From Blastococcus sp. TF02A-26 (lineage in GTDB: Bacteria > Actinomycetota > Actinomycetes > Mycobacteriales > Geodermatophilaceae): a stretch of DNA of 64,000 nt. Position numbers and translations under genes: made by a program. Every line of letters starts with the position of its first letter. The first letter of the stretch is position 1. Below, piece by piece: positions 23,370 through 33,916 of the stretch. The DNA is taken from the NCBI RefSeq assembly GCF_003319125.1, contig NZ_QOHG01000001.1, forward strand, positions 186,001 through 250,000, read 5' to 3'. The notes under the pieces were generated by a model. The model was given only the letters and a program-made list of their open reading frames with translations. It ran no database searches and was not told the DNA's origin.

Positions 23370-23822
23370 ATGCAGCTCGAGGCGATGTACCAGGAGATCA
23401 TCCTGGACCACTACCGGAACCCGCACGGCCGCGGACTGCGCGAGCCGTTCGAGGCCGAGGTGCACCACGTCAACCCCACCTGCGGTGACGAGGTGACCCT
23501 GCGCGTCCACCTGGACGGCGACACCATCGCCGACGTCTCGTACGAGGGCATGGGCTGCTCGATCAGCCAGGCGTCGGTCTCGGCGATGTACGACCTGGTC
23601 ATCGGCAAGTCCGTGCCGCAGGCGCTGGAGACCGGTGACCACTTCATGACCCTGATGCAGGCCAAGGGCGACCCGTCCGTGGCCGAGAAGCTCGAGGACG
23701 AGCTGGAGGACGCCGTCGCGTTCGCCGGCGTCTCGAAGTACCCCGCGCGCATCAAGTGCGCCCTGATGAGCTGGATGGCTCTCAAGGACGCCAGCGCCCG
23801 AGCCCTGGGAGCCCAGTCGTGA
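23370..23822 (+). CDS. sufU: Zinc-dependent sulfurtransferase SufU
   Basis: SufU accepts the persulfide sulfur of SufS through a zinc ligand swap. The 150-residue protein keeps the four zinc-site residues: Cys38 and Asp40 in NPTCGD, Cys63 in GMGCSISQAS and Cys130 in RIKCALMSW. The ATG was chosen because it gives the conserved start MQLEAMYQEIILDHYRNP; an upstream in-frame start would run into sufS. The stop overlaps the GTG of sufT. Confidence 0.95.
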   Translation: MQLEAMYQEIILDHYRNPHGRGLREPFEAEVHHVNPTCGDEVTLRVHLDGDTIADVSYEGMGCSISQASVSAMYDLVIGKSVPQALETGDHFMTLMQAKGDPSVAEKLEDELEDAVAFAGVSKYPARIKCALMSWMALKDASARALGAQS

Positions 23823-24196
23823 GCGAGACCACCGAGACCCCCGGCACCTCGGCCGAGCTGCCCGCCTACAAGTCGGCGCTGATCGAGGACGTCGAGGAGG
23901 CGATGCGCGACGTCGTCGACCCCGAGCTCGGGGTGAACGTCGTCGACCTGGGCCTGGTCTACGGCCTGGACGTCGACGAGAACAACGTCGCCGTCATCGA
24001 CATGACGCTGACCTCGGCGGCGTGCCCGCTGACCGACGTCATCGAGGACCAGGCGCGGACCGCGCTCACCGGTGGCCCCGGCCCCGGGCTGGTCGACGAC
24101 ATCCGGATCAACTGGGTCTGGATGCCGCCGTGGGGCCCGGACAAGATCACCGACGACGGCCGCGAGCAGCTGCGCGCCCTCGGTTTCCGCGTGTAA
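23819..24196 (+). CDS. sufT: Metal-sulfur cluster biosynthesis protein SufT (DUF59/MIP18)
   Basis: The 125-residue DUF59 protein has the family core MRDVVDPELGVNVVDLGLVY and the conserved cysteine in LTSAACPLTDVIEDQ, followed by INWVWMPPWGPDKI. SufT-type proteins help mature iron-sulfur proteins as carriers or maturation factors. The GTG start overlaps the sufU stop (GTGA), making it the last gene of the operon, and a strong hairpin follows. Confidence 0.94.
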   Translation: MSETTETPGTSAELPAYKSALIEDVEEAMRDVVDPELGVNVVDLGLVYGLDVDENNVAVIDMTLTSAACPLTDVIEDQARTALTGGPGPGLVDDIRINWVWMPPWGPDKITDDGREQLRALGFRV

Positions 24197-24214
24197 CCAG
24201 CACCCCCAGCCGTC

Positions 24215-24249
24215 GAGAGCCGGTCCGCCATCACGGCGGGCCGGCTCTC
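24215..24249. terminator. Terminator of the suf operon
   Basis: A 15-base-pair stem (GAGAGCCGGTCCGCC with GGCGGGCCGGCTCTC, one G-T pair, five-base loop) lies between sufT and the convergent membrane gene, whose stop codon is inside the right arm. It should work for both strands. Confidence 0.8.
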
Positions 24250-25975
24250 AGCGCATGTCGGCCAGTCTGTCGGCGAACCCACCGACCGGGCGGAGCTCGC
24301 GGCGGGCGCCGAGGACCAGCAGCGCCGTGCCTGCGACGAGAGCGCCGGCCAGGGTCAGCGGCAGCGCCGTGACCGCCAGGCCGATTGCCAGTGCCACCGC
24401 CGTGCCGGCCCCGACGAGCAGGGGCGTCCGCACTCCGGCTGCCGCGCCGGCGACCATCGCGGCCGCGGCCCCGGCCAGCACGAGCAGCGGCCGCTCGGCC
24501 CCCGCTTCGACCACGGCCAGCACCGTCGACGGGACGGCGGCCACGAGCAGCCCCGGACCCCAGGCCGGTTCGGACGGGCCGGTGGCCAGCCGGGGGCCCG
24601 CGGCCAGCAGCAACCCGAGCGCGGCGGGCAGCGTGTAGGCCTCCACCGCGCCGGCCCCGGCCGACGCGACGGCCACCCACGCCGCCACCACGAGTTGCGC
24701 CGCCCCGACCGCCCGCGTCGTCCCCCCGCTGCGCCGCCCGTCCCGGTGGCCCCAGAGCCAGGTCAGCCCGCCCTGCACCGCCAGGTGCCCCACCAGCGGC
24801 CCGAGGCCGTCGGCGGCAACGGCGAACCCGATCGCGGCCGCGGCGGCACCCGCACCGACTCCCAGCGTGTGCCGACGCGTCTCCGCCGTCAGGCCGGTGG
24901 CGGCGGCGAGCGTGCCGGCGTACAGCGCGGTGAGCGCGACGGCGGCGCCCGCCGGCCGGACCAGGTGAGCGGGGACGGCCAGCGCCGCGGCGACCGCGAA
25001 GCAGGCCACCGCGGCCGGCACGGCGGCCGGCCGGTCCTCGCGCCGCAGCCGGCCCACCACGGCGGCCGGGAGGGCCGTCAGCACCAGCAGCAGCGCCAGC
25101 TCCCGCCACGCCGCGGCGGCGACCAGGTGCGCCAGCGCGGAGGCCAGCAGCACGACCCCGGCGGCGAGGGCGGACGGCAGGAACAGCCCCCGTCGCCACC
25201 CGTCCAGCACCGCAGCGGCGCCCGCGGCCAGGACCACACCCGCCAGGCCCGCGACGACCGCGCCGGCCGGACCGCCGGACAGAGCTCCGGCGACGGCTGC
25301 TCCGCCGACCGCTCCCGCGAGCACCGGAACGGCGCGCGGCGGGCCCAGCAGCGGCGAGACGTCGGGCTCGAGACGCATGACCAGCAGCCCGGCGGCGGCG
25401 ACGACGGTCAGGGCGGCGGAGGCCCACGCGGCGTCGTCGGCCGACCAGGCTGTCCCCATCCCACCCACCACCCCGGCGACCCACCAGGGCACCGTGGTGA
25501 GCAGGGCGATGCGGGCGAGGGTCCGCCGGGCGCCGAGCACGACAGCGAGACCGGCCAGCGCCACGGCGAGCAGCGCACAGGTGCGCACCACGCCCGCCGG
25601 GGCGTCCGCGACGGCGCGCACCGCGGCGATCTGGAAGACCGCCCAGGCCCCGAGCGGCCACGCCCGCGTCGCCGGCTGCACGCGGCTCGCCAGCACGAGC
25701 ACGGATGTCAGCAGGAGGGGCGCCACCGGGCCGCTGGACAGCAGCCGACCCCCGTCGGCGAGGCCGGCCACCGCCAGGACGACGGCGGTCGCGGCGAGCG
25801 TCTCCCGGGTGACCGGCAGCCTCGCCGCGGCGGCCGAGATGACTGCGGCGGCGAGGGCACCGACCAGGAGGCCGGCGCGACCGCCGGCCGGGGCGACGGC
25901 GCCGACGACCAGCAGCACCGCGCCGACCGCGAGCAGGACGTGCGGCGGCCGCACGCGGGAGTCGAGGGCCGGCAC
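24248..25975 (-). CDS. Large hydrophobic membrane protein, SCO7613-like C-terminal type (copy 2)
   Basis: The protein (about 575 residues) is made almost entirely of transmembrane segments, roughly 18 or more, rich in Ala, Val, Leu and Gly. Its C-terminal part (VEAYTLPAALGLLLA and the segments after it) is clearly homologous to the neighbouring upstream gene, which has VEAYTLPAALGLLLV at the same place, so the two are paralogues. It lacks the zinc-ribbon N-terminus of its partner. I chose a GTG seven bases after TAGCGT; another GTG nine bases upstream is possible. The function of this family is unknown. It converges with sufT. Confidence 0.75.
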   Translation of the reverse strand: MPALDSRVRPPHVLLAVGAVLLVVGAVAPAGGRAGLLVGALAAAVISAAAARLPVTRETLAATAVVLAVAGLADGGRLLSSGPVAPLLLTSVLVLASRVQPATRAWPLGAWAVFQIAAVRAVADAPAGVVRTCALLAVALAGLAVVLGARRTLARIALLTTVPWWVAGVVGGMGTAWSADDAAWASAALTVVAAAGLLVMRLEPDVSPLLGPPRAVPVLAGAVGGAAVAGALSGGPAGAVVAGLAGVVLAAGAAAVLDGWRRGLFLPSALAAGVVLLASALAHLVAAAAWRELALLLVLTALPAAVVGRLRREDRPAAVPAAVACFAVAAALAVPAHLVRPAGAAVALTALYAGTLAAATGLTAETRRHTLGVGAGAAAAAIGFAVAADGLGPLVGHLAVQGGLTWLWGHRDGRRSGGTTRAVGAAQLVVAAWVAVASAGAGAVEAYTLPAALGLLLAAGPRLATGPSEPAWGPGLLVAAVPSTVLAVVEAGAERPLLVLAGAAAAMVAGAAAGVRTPLLVGAGTAVALAIGLAVTALPLTLAGALVAGTALLVLGARRELRPVGGFADRLADMR

Positions 25976-25982
25976 GCCGTCC

Positions 25983-25988
25983 ACGCTA
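25983..25988 (-). promoter_or_regulatory. -10 element for the second membrane paralogue
   Basis: TAGCGT on the minus strand lies in the 43-base gap between the two membrane genes and ends seven bases before the chosen GTG. The downstream copy can therefore be transcribed on its own as a leaderless message. Confidence 0.5.
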
Positions 25989-26018
25989 GGGGCCCCGGGC
26001 CCGCCCGGCAGGCCGGCG

Positions 26019-28151
26019 TCAGCCCATCTGCGCCACCCAGGCGACGGCCTCGCGGGCCTGCTGCCGGCGGCGCTCGTAGGTGGCGCCGAGGACGAGCAGC
26101 AGCAGGCCGACGGTGCCGAGCGTGATCCAGCGGGGGAGCAGCGGCGCGTAGGGGGCCAGCCGGGCCAGCACGACCCAGGCGAGTGCCGCGGCGCCCAGCA
26201 CGAACGGGGCCTGCCGGTGGACGAACGCCCCGATCGCCGCGGCACCGCCGGCCGCGACGACGACGAGCACGAAGCGGACGGCGGAGGGGTCGGCGACGGC
26301 CGCGAGCGCGGACGGCAGCAGCGCGACGCCCAGTGCCGGGCCCTCGCCGGACCACGAGGGGGCGTTCCGGCGCAGGCCGGGGAGCGCGACGAGCAGGAGC
26401 CCGAGGGCGGCGGGCAGCGTGTAGGCCTCGACCGTCTCGATGCCGGCGCCGCCGACCGCGATCCAACTCGCCACCACGAGCTCGCCCACGGCCAGCGCCG
26501 CCACCGGACGGCGCCCGGCGACCAGCCCGTACGCGACCGCGGCGGCGCCGACGACCGTCAGCTGGACGGCGACCTGACCCCAGGCGCCCGTCGTCGACGT
26601 GGTCAGCCCCGCGAGGAGTCCGCCCACCGCGGCGGCGCCGGCGGCCACCGGCTCCTCGGGACGGTCCGCCCGCGTGGCGGCGATCCCGAACGCGACCGCC
26701 CCGACGACCGCGAGGACCAGCCCGGCGGCGCTGGGCCCGACCACCCCGCCCTCGGTCGCCAGCAGGGCGGCGGCCATCGGCGCGCCGAGCGCGACGCCCA
26801 CCGCGGCCGACCGCAGCTCCGGCAGCCGGACGGCGGCCAGCGCCGCCGGGACCGCCAGCGCCAGGACGAGCGGGGACAGGGCCGCGAACCGGTCGGCGTC
26901 CAGCAGCAGGGCCGTGCCGCCGAGGGTGAGCGTGCCGCCGGCGGCGAGCGTGCCGGCCAGGGGGACGGGGGAGCGGGCGAGCACCACCGCGGCGGTGAGG
27001 AGCACCAGCCCGGCCGCGGTCGCGACGACCGCACCGGCCGGGCCCGTCCCGTGCAGCGAACCGGTGAGCGCCACGGCCGGCACGGCGGCCGCGGTACCGG
27101 CCAGGGGGACGGCGCGCGGCAGGGCGGCCGCGAGCTCGGGACGCCACCTGGTCAGCAGCGGCACGAGCAGTGCGGCGGCGCCCGCGGCTGCGAGCAGGGC
27201 GGTCGCCGTCCAGGACTGCGCCGGCGGGCGGTCCCACGCCGCCGCGATCGCCACCACCGCGCCGGCACCGGCGGCGAGGAGGGCGAGCGTGCGGGCGACG
27301 GGCCGCAGCAGCGGCCGGACGGCCGGGAACGCCAGCAGGTCGGCCGCGGCCAGCGCGAGCAGGACCGCGGCGCCGGCCGGGTCGTCGAGCGCGCCTCCGG
27401 GCAGGAGCAGCAACGGCACCGGTTGGGCGGCGAGCAGCGCGACCAGCGGCCAGGTGACCGTGCTGCTGGTGACCCGGCCGAGCACCAGCGCCACGACGAC
27501 CACCACCGCGCACGACAGCGCCCACCACAGCCGCAGGGGCATCGCGTCGATCCCGGCCAGGCCCAGCGCGTGGGCGGCGCCGAGGTCGACGGCCAGCAAC
27601 GCCGCGCCGGCCGCGGCCAGGGCCTCCTCGGTGGCCCGCAACCCGCGCCGCGCCGTCCACGCGGAGGCGCTGCACAGGGCTGCCGTCACGGCGAGCAGCA
27701 CGGCGGCCTGCCCGGCGACACCGAGCCGGTTCCAGGCGACGGCGACGAACGCCAGCGCGCCGGCGACGAGCAGGACCGCGCCGAGCCCGACCAGCACCTG
27801 CTGCGGGCTCAGCCGCCGGACCGGCGGGACGTCCTCGGCGCGGGCCGTGTCGCCCGGCGACCACGGTGGTGGCGGCGGGACCACCACCGGGGGCGGGAGC
27901 GGGGCCGCCGGAGGCGGAGGCGCCGGCCACGTCACCGGCGCCGGGCCGGGAGCGGCGGCGCGCAGGGTCGCCAGCAGCCGTTCCCGGTCGCGGGTCAGCT
28001 CGCCGATCGTCGCGCCGATCCGGGCGACCACGAGGGCGGCCTCGCCGACGGCGGGGAGCCCGCAGGCGGGACACGGCGCCGGGCCGGCGCCGGCGGCGGG
28101 CAGGCCGCAGACGGGGCAGGGCAGGCCGGGTGGTCGGGTCATGGCGGGCAT
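26019..28151 (-). CDS. Zinc-ribbon plus polytopic membrane protein, SCO7613-like (copy 1)
   Basis: The 710-residue protein begins with two CxxC pairs (LPCPVCGLPAAG and PAPCPACGLPAVG), a zinc ribbon, then a short helix, a Pro-rich linker (residues about 70-110) and about 20 hydrophobic segments up to a basic C-terminus. This arrangement matches actinobacterial SCO7613 C-terminal domain membrane proteins, whose function is unknown. The C-terminal third is shared with the next gene downstream. The start could be this ATG or the ATG nine bases later (MTRPPGLPCPVCG). It is divergent from the ABC-F gene. Confidence 0.8.
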   Translation of the reverse strand: MPAMTRPPGLPCPVCGLPAAGAGPAPCPACGLPAVGEAALVVARIGATIGELTRDRERLLATLRAAAPGPAPVTWPAPPPPAAPLPPPVVVPPPPPWSPGDTARAEDVPPVRRLSPQQVLVGLGAVLLVAGALAFVAVAWNRLGVAGQAAVLLAVTAALCSASAWTARRGLRATEEALAAAGAALLAVDLGAAHALGLAGIDAMPLRLWWALSCAVVVVVALVLGRVTSSTVTWPLVALLAAQPVPLLLLPGGALDDPAGAAVLLALAAADLLAFPAVRPLLRPVARTLALLAAGAGAVVAIAAAWDRPPAQSWTATALLAAAGAAALLVPLLTRWRPELAAALPRAVPLAGTAAAVPAVALTGSLHGTGPAGAVVATAAGLVLLTAAVVLARSPVPLAGTLAAGGTLTLGGTALLLDADRFAALSPLVLALAVPAALAAVRLPELRSAAVGVALGAPMAAALLATEGGVVGPSAAGLVLAVVGAVAFGIAATRADRPEEPVAAGAAAVGGLLAGLTTSTTGAWGQVAVQLTVVGAAAVAYGLVAGRRPVAALAVGELVVASWIAVGGAGIETVEAYTLPAALGLLLVALPGLRRNAPSWSGEGPALGVALLPSALAAVADPSAVRFVLVVVAAGGAAAIGAFVHRQAPFVLGAAALAWVVLARLAPYAPLLPRWITLGTVGLLLLVLGATYERRRQQAREAVAWVAQMG

Positions 28152-28256
28152 GGTGACCGCTGAGCGGGCGTCCCGGTACCGGATCGGTCGTCCTGTGGAC
28201 GACGACTGCAGTCGATGTCACCCGCGATGTGGTCGAGAGAACACCCGGGGAGCGCC

Positions 28257-28262
28257 TACCCT
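28257..28262 (+). promoter_or_regulatory. -10 element for leaderless ABC-F mRNA
   Basis: TACCCT ends seven bases before the ABC-F GTG and no ribosome site is present. No leader peptide or attenuator of the kind found before antibiotic-inducible ABC-F genes is visible. Confidence 0.5.
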
Positions 28263-28269
28263 GGGATCA

Positions 28270-29871
<1,602 letters not shown>

Positions 29872-29874
29872 CGC

Positions 29875-30249
29875 TCAGCGCTCGGACCAGACGCCGAGCT
29901 CGGTGCCGTCCGGGTCGGTGAAGTGGAACCGGCGACCGCCGGGGAACTCGTAGGGCCCGTCCACCACCCGGCCGCCGGCGCGGGTCACGGCCTCCAGCGT
30001 CGCGTCGAGATCGGTGGAGAAGAGCAGGACGAGCGGTCCGCCACCGGTCCGGACGGCGTCGGCCAGGGCCAGCCCGCCGGCCTCCGCGGCACCGCCCCGG
30101 GCGTCCCGGAAGCCGGCGTAGCCGGGGCCGTAGTCGGTGAACTCCCACCCGAAGGCCTCGGCGTAGAAGCGCTTGGACCGGTCGAGGTCGGTGACGGCGA
30201 GCTCGACGTAGTCGATGGCGTGGTGGCGCTGCGGCGTGGGGTCGGTCAT
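29875..30249 (-). CDS. VOC (glyoxalase/dioxygenase fold) family protein
   Basis: The 124-residue single-domain protein shows the VOC pattern: AIDYVELAVTDLDRSKRFYAEAFGWEF at its N-terminus and the C-terminal FHFTDPDGTELGVWSE with the metal-site Glu. It probably binds a divalent metal as a dimer; the substrate cannot be told. I used the ATG that gives MTDPTPQRHHAIDY; an in-frame start 36 bases upstream would add a non-conserved extension. Confidence 0.85.
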   Translation of the reverse strand: MTDPTPQRHHAIDYVELAVTDLDRSKRFYAEAFGWEFTDYGPGYAGFRDARGGAAEAGGLALADAVRTGGGPLVLLFSTDLDATLEAVTRAGGRVVDGPYEFPGGRRFHFTDPDGTELGVWSER

Positions 30250-30437
30250 GCCCGGATCGTGCCGGGCGGGTACGACGAACGGCACCGGCCGGGCTCGCCG
30301 CGCGCGCGGGTGGCCGCTGGGTGATCATGTGACGCGGGATGCCGTGGTCAGCGGGACGGCGGCGCCAGGGCGACGAGCGGCCGTCCGGACCGGGCCCGTG
30401 GGCACCGGTCGCGGAGGGCTGCTGACGGAGGGGAGTC

Positions 30438-30683
30438 ATGGCCGACTCGAGCACGGACCTGGGCAAGGGCAAGCGCATCACCGGCGGGGACCGCACGTCC
30501 CTCGCCGACGACCTGCGCAAGCGGTACGACGGCGGCGAGAGCATCCGGTCGCTGGCGGCGTCGACCAACCGGTCCTACGGGTTCGTGCACCGGCTCCTGT
30601 CGGAGTCGGGTGCCAGCCTGCGCAGTCGTGGGGGAGCCAACCGCAACGCCACCAAGAACGCCGCCGCCGAGAAGAAGGCGTGA
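30438..30683 (+). CDS. Small helix-turn-helix protein
   Basis: The 81-residue basic protein has a helix-turn-helix centred on YDGGESIRSLAASTNRSYGFVHRLLSESG, resembling resolvase- or Lsr2-like recognition helices, followed by a Gly/Arg-rich LRSRGGANRN and a Lys-rich tail. It is highly conserved in actinobacteria next to enoyl-CoA hydratase and ABC-F genes, but its target is not known to me. The ATG has a GGAGGGGAG ribosome site. It overlaps the next gene by four bases. Confidence 0.85.
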   Translation: MADSSTDLGKGKRITGGDRTSLADDLRKRYDGGESIRSLAASTNRSYGFVHRLLSESGASLRSRGGANRNATKNAAAEKKA

Positions 30684-31450
30684 CCTCCGCCGACCAGGGG
30701 TGGGTCCGGACGGCGCGCGAGGGCGCCGTCCTCACCGTCACGCTCGACCGGGCCGACCAGCTGAACGCCCAGACGCCGGCCACCTGGGCGGCGCTGGCGG
30801 CGGTCGGCGCCTCGCTGGACGACGACGTCCGCGTCGTCGTGGTCCGTGGCGAGGGCCGGTCGTTCTCGGCCGGCCTGGACCGCAGCCTGTTCAGCGCCGA
30901 CCCGTCCACGACCGGCGGGCTCGGCGAGCTCGGGCGGATGCCCGCCGAGCTGGCCCAGGAGCGGATCCGCGAGTACCAGGGCGGCTTCCGCTGGCTGCGC
31001 TCGCCGGGGATCGTCTCGATCGCCGCGGTGCAGGGGCACGCGATCGGCGCGGGTGCGCAGCTCGCCCTGGCCTGCGACCTCCGGGTGCTGACCGACGACG
31101 CCAGCCTGCGGCTCCCCGAGACCACGCTGGGCCTCGTGCCCGACCTGACCGGCACGAGCACGCTGGCGGAGCTGGTGGGCTACTCGCGGGCGCTGGAGAT
31201 CTGCCTGACCGGGCGGCCGGTGGGTGCCTCCGAGGCGCTGGCGCTGGGCATGGCCAACGCGGTCGTGCCCCGGGACGGCCTGGACGCCGCGGTGGCGCAG
31301 TTCGTGGCGGCCGTGACCGGCCCGCCGGTCGGGGCGGTGCGCGAGACCGCGGCGCTGGTGCGCTCCGCCGTCCGCAACGACCCGGCGACCCAGGACGCCG
31401 CGGAGCGGGCCGCCCAGGCCCGCCGGCTGGCGGAGCTGGTGGGGGGCTGA
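30680..31450 (+). CDS. Enoyl-CoA hydratase/isomerase family protein
   Basis: The 256-residue crotonase-fold protein has the oxyanion-hole segments VVVRGEGRSFSAGLDRSLF and IAAVQGHAIGAGAQLALACD, and RLPETTLGLVPDLTGTSTLAELVG in the region of the second catalytic glutamate. It would hydrate or isomerise a CoA thioester; the exact substrate is unknown. The GTG overlaps the stop of the HTH gene (GTGA). It corresponds in position to the EchA-type gene next to the ABC-F gene in mycobacteria. Confidence 0.9.
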   Translation: MTSADQGWVRTAREGAVLTVTLDRADQLNAQTPATWAALAAVGASLDDDVRVVVVRGEGRSFSAGLDRSLFSADPSTTGGLGELGRMPAELAQERIREYQGGFRWLRSPGIVSIAAVQGHAIGAGAQLALACDLRVLTDDASLRLPETTLGLVPDLTGTSTLAELVGYSRALEICLTGRPVGASEALALGMANAVVPRDGLDAAVAQFVAAVTGPPVGAVRETAALVRSAVRNDPATQDAAERAAQARRLAELVGG

Positions 31451-31517
31451 CCGCGGCAGCGGAATCCCCGGCGGCCGGGCGGAGTTGCCCGGTAGCGAGA
31501 GAGAAGGAGGTCGGTGC

Positions 31518-33407
31518 GTGAACAACATGACCTCCATGGCGGCGATGCGGTCGTTCAAGCGCGATCCGTCGGTCACCGAGCGGCAGCTGCCGAAGGGGAC
31601 GGTCCGCCGGATCCTGGGCATCGCGCGGCCCTACCGCCGCGAGCTGAGCTGGTTCCTGCTGCTCGTCGTGGGCTCGTCGCTGATCGGCGTCGTCACCCCG
31701 CTGCTGGCCGGCCGGATCATCAACCGGATCGCGTCGCTGGAGGGGACCTCCGGCGACATCGTCCGCATCGCGCTGCTCATCGCCGGGCTGGCCGTGGTCG
31801 ACGCCGGGATCTCCCTGGCCACCCGCTGGTACTCCTCGCGGATCGGCGAGGGCGTCATCTACGACCTGCGTTCGCGGGTGTTCGAGCACGTCCAGCGGAT
31901 GCCGGTCGCCTTCTTCACCCGGACGCAGACCGGTGCGCTGGTCAGCCGGCTGAACAACGACGTCATCGGGGCGCAGCAGGCCTTCACCTCGACGTTGTCC
32001 GGCGTGGTCTCCAACGTCATCGGCCTGGTCCTGACCGCCGGCGTGATGCTCACGCTGTCGTGGCAGATCACCCTGCTGTCGCTGGTGATGGTCCCGCTGT
32101 TCGTGCTGCCCGCCCGCCGGATCGGCCGGCGGCTGCAGGAGATCACCCGGGAGTCCTACGCGCTCAACGCGTCGATGAACGCCACGATGACCGAGCGGTT
32201 CAACGTGGCCGGCGCCCTGCTCGTCAAGCTCTTCGGCCGGCCCGCGGTGGAGGCCGAGGGCTTCCGCGGCCGGGCCGCGCGCGTCCGCGACATCGGCGTG
32301 CTGTCGGCGATGTACGGCCGCACCTTCTTCACGGCGCTGACGCTGGTCGCGGCCCTCGCCACGGCGCTGGTCTACGGCCTCGGCGGCACGCTGGCCTTCG
32401 ACGGCTCGCTGAGCCCGGGCGACGTCGTCGCCCTGGCCCTGCTCCTCTCGCGCCTCTACGGGCCGCTGACGGCGCTGTCGAACGTCCGGGTCGACGTCAT
32501 GAGCGCGATGGTGAGCTTCGACCGCGTCTTCGAGGTGCTCGATCTGCCGCCGATGATCCGCGAGGCCCCCGACGCCGTCCCGGTGCCCGCGGACGACCGG
32601 TCCATCGAGTTCGACGCCGTGTCCTTCAGCTACCCCGCCGCCAGCGATGTCTCCCTGCCGTCGCTGGAGGAGGTGTCCCTGCCCGAGCACGGCGGGCCGA
32701 CGGCGGTGCTGCACGACGTCTCCTTCCGGGTCGAGCCCGGCCAGCTGGTCGCGCTGGTGGGGCACTCGGGCGCCGGCAAGTCGACGATCGCCAACCTCGT
32801 GCCGCGGCTGTACGACGTCACCGACGGGGCGATCCGCGTCGGCGGGGTCGACGTCCGGCAGGCGACCCTGGAGTCGCTGCGCGACACGATCGGCGTCGTC
32901 AGCCAGGACGCGCACCTGTTCCACGACACGATCCGGGCCAACCTGCTCTACGCCCGCCCCGACGCGACCGAGCAGCAGATCTGGGACGCCCTGACCGGGG
33001 CGCGCATCGCCGCGCTGATCGGATCCCTCCCCGACGGGCTGGACACCGTGGTCGGCGACCGCGGCTACCGGCTCTCCGGCGGGGAGAAGCAGCGCCTGGC
33101 CATCGCCCGCGTGCTGCTCAAGGCGCCGGGCATCGTGATCCTCGACGAGGCGACCGCCCACTTGGACAGCGAGTCGGAGGTGGCCGTGCAGCACGCACTG
33201 GACACCGCGCTGGCGGGGCGGACCTCCCTGGTGATCGCCCACCGGCTGTCGACCATCCGCAGTGCAGACCAGATCCTGGTGGTCGACGGCGGTCGCATCG
33301 TGGAGTCGGGCACTCACGAGGAGTTGCTGGCACTCGGACACCGGTACGCCGAGCTCTACCGGACCCAGTTCGCCGACGGCGAGCGTCGGACGGTCGGCGC
33401 CGCCTGA
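31518..33407 (+). CDS. ABC-type exporter, fused membrane and ATPase domains
   Basis: The 629-residue protein has six transmembrane helices (residues about 40-310) and a C-terminal ATPase with Walker A GHSGAGKST, signature LSGGEKQRLAIARV and Walker B IVILDEATAHLD. It is a half-transporter of the MsbA/multidrug exporter kind and should work as a homodimer because no partner gene is adjacent. A short insertion (SLPSLEEVSLPEHGG) interrupts the start of the ATPase domain. The GTG was chosen because GAAGGAGG lies seven bases upstream. The cargo is unknown. Confidence 0.93.
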   Translation: MNNMTSMAAMRSFKRDPSVTERQLPKGTVRRILGIARPYRRELSWFLLLVVGSSLIGVVTPLLAGRIINRIASLEGTSGDIVRIALLIAGLAVVDAGISLATRWYSSRIGEGVIYDLRSRVFEHVQRMPVAFFTRTQTGALVSRLNNDVIGAQQAFTSTLSGVVSNVIGLVLTAGVMLTLSWQITLLSLVMVPLFVLPARRIGRRLQEITRESYALNASMNATMTERFNVAGALLVKLFGRPAVEAEGFRGRAARVRDIGVLSAMYGRTFFTALTLVAALATALVYGLGGTLAFDGSLSPGDVVALALLLSRLYGPLTALSNVRVDVMSAMVSFDRVFEVLDLPPMIREAPDAVPVPADDRSIEFDAVSFSYPAASDVSLPSLEEVSLPEHGGPTAVLHDVSFRVEPGQLVALVGHSGAGKSTIANLVPRLYDVTDGAIRVGGVDVRQATLESLRDTIGVVSQDAHLFHDTIRANLLYARPDATEQQIWDALTGARIAALIGSLPDGLDTVVGDRGYRLSGGEKQRLAIARVLLKAPGIVILDEATAHLDSESEVAVQHALDTALAGRTSLVIAHRLSTIRSADQILVVDGGRIVESGTHEELLALGHRYAELYRTQFADGERRTVGAA

Positions 33408-33451
33408 CCACTACCGTTCCTCCTGTCCCAACAGCACCACAGGGGGAATCG

Positions 33452-33916
33452 TTGACTTCAGCCCATCCGCAGGACGCCCAGATCCGTGCCCTGTACGCCG
33501 CGTTCCTCGAGGCCTGGAACCGGCGCAGCGGCGCGGCGGTGGCGTCCACCTTCGCCGACGACGGGGACATCGTCGGCTACGACGGCACGCACACCAGCGG
33601 GCGCCTGTCGATCGCCTCGGAGCTGCGCCGCGTCTTCAGCAGCCACCCGACCGCGACCTACGTCGGCCTGGTCCGTTCGGTCCGCCAGATCGCGCCCGGC
33701 GCGGCCGTGCTGCACGCGCACGCCGGCGTCATCCCGCCCGGCGAGGAGGACCTGGACCCGGTGCTGCACTGCCAGCAGACGGTCGTCGCCGTGGAGGAGG
33801 CCACCGGCCGCTGGAAGATCTCGCTCTTCCAGATCACCCCGGTGGCCTTCGCGGGCAAGCCGGCGGCGCGCGAGGCGCTGACCACGGAGCTGCGCGGCCT
33901 GCTCGCCGTCCGGTGA
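33452..33916 (+). CDS. SnoaL/SgcJ-EcaC-like NTF2-fold protein
   Basis: The 154-residue protein has an NTF2-like alpha-plus-beta pattern, starting IRALYAAFLEAWNRRSGAAVASTFADDGD and ending with VEEATGRWKISLFQITPV, as in the SgcJ/EcaC (DUF4440-like) family. The function is not known for this branch. Start is a TTG with AGGGGGA upstream; TACCGT (33412-33417) could be its -10. It overlaps the sulfurtransferase gene by four bases, suggesting one mRNA. Confidence 0.8.
   Translation: MTSAHPQDAQIRALYAAFLEAWNRRSGAAVASTFADDGDIVGYDGTHTSGRLSIASELRRVFSSHPTATYVGLVRSVRQIAPGAAVLHAHAGVIPPGEEDLDPVLHCQQTVVAVEEATGRWKISLFQITPVAFAGKPAAREALTTELRGLLAVR

Noticed and set aside
25377-28163. Long plus-strand frames opposite the two membrane paralogues
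   Set aside because: The minus-strand frames give coherent transmembrane proteins and the zinc ribbon; the plus-strand ones are low-complexity.
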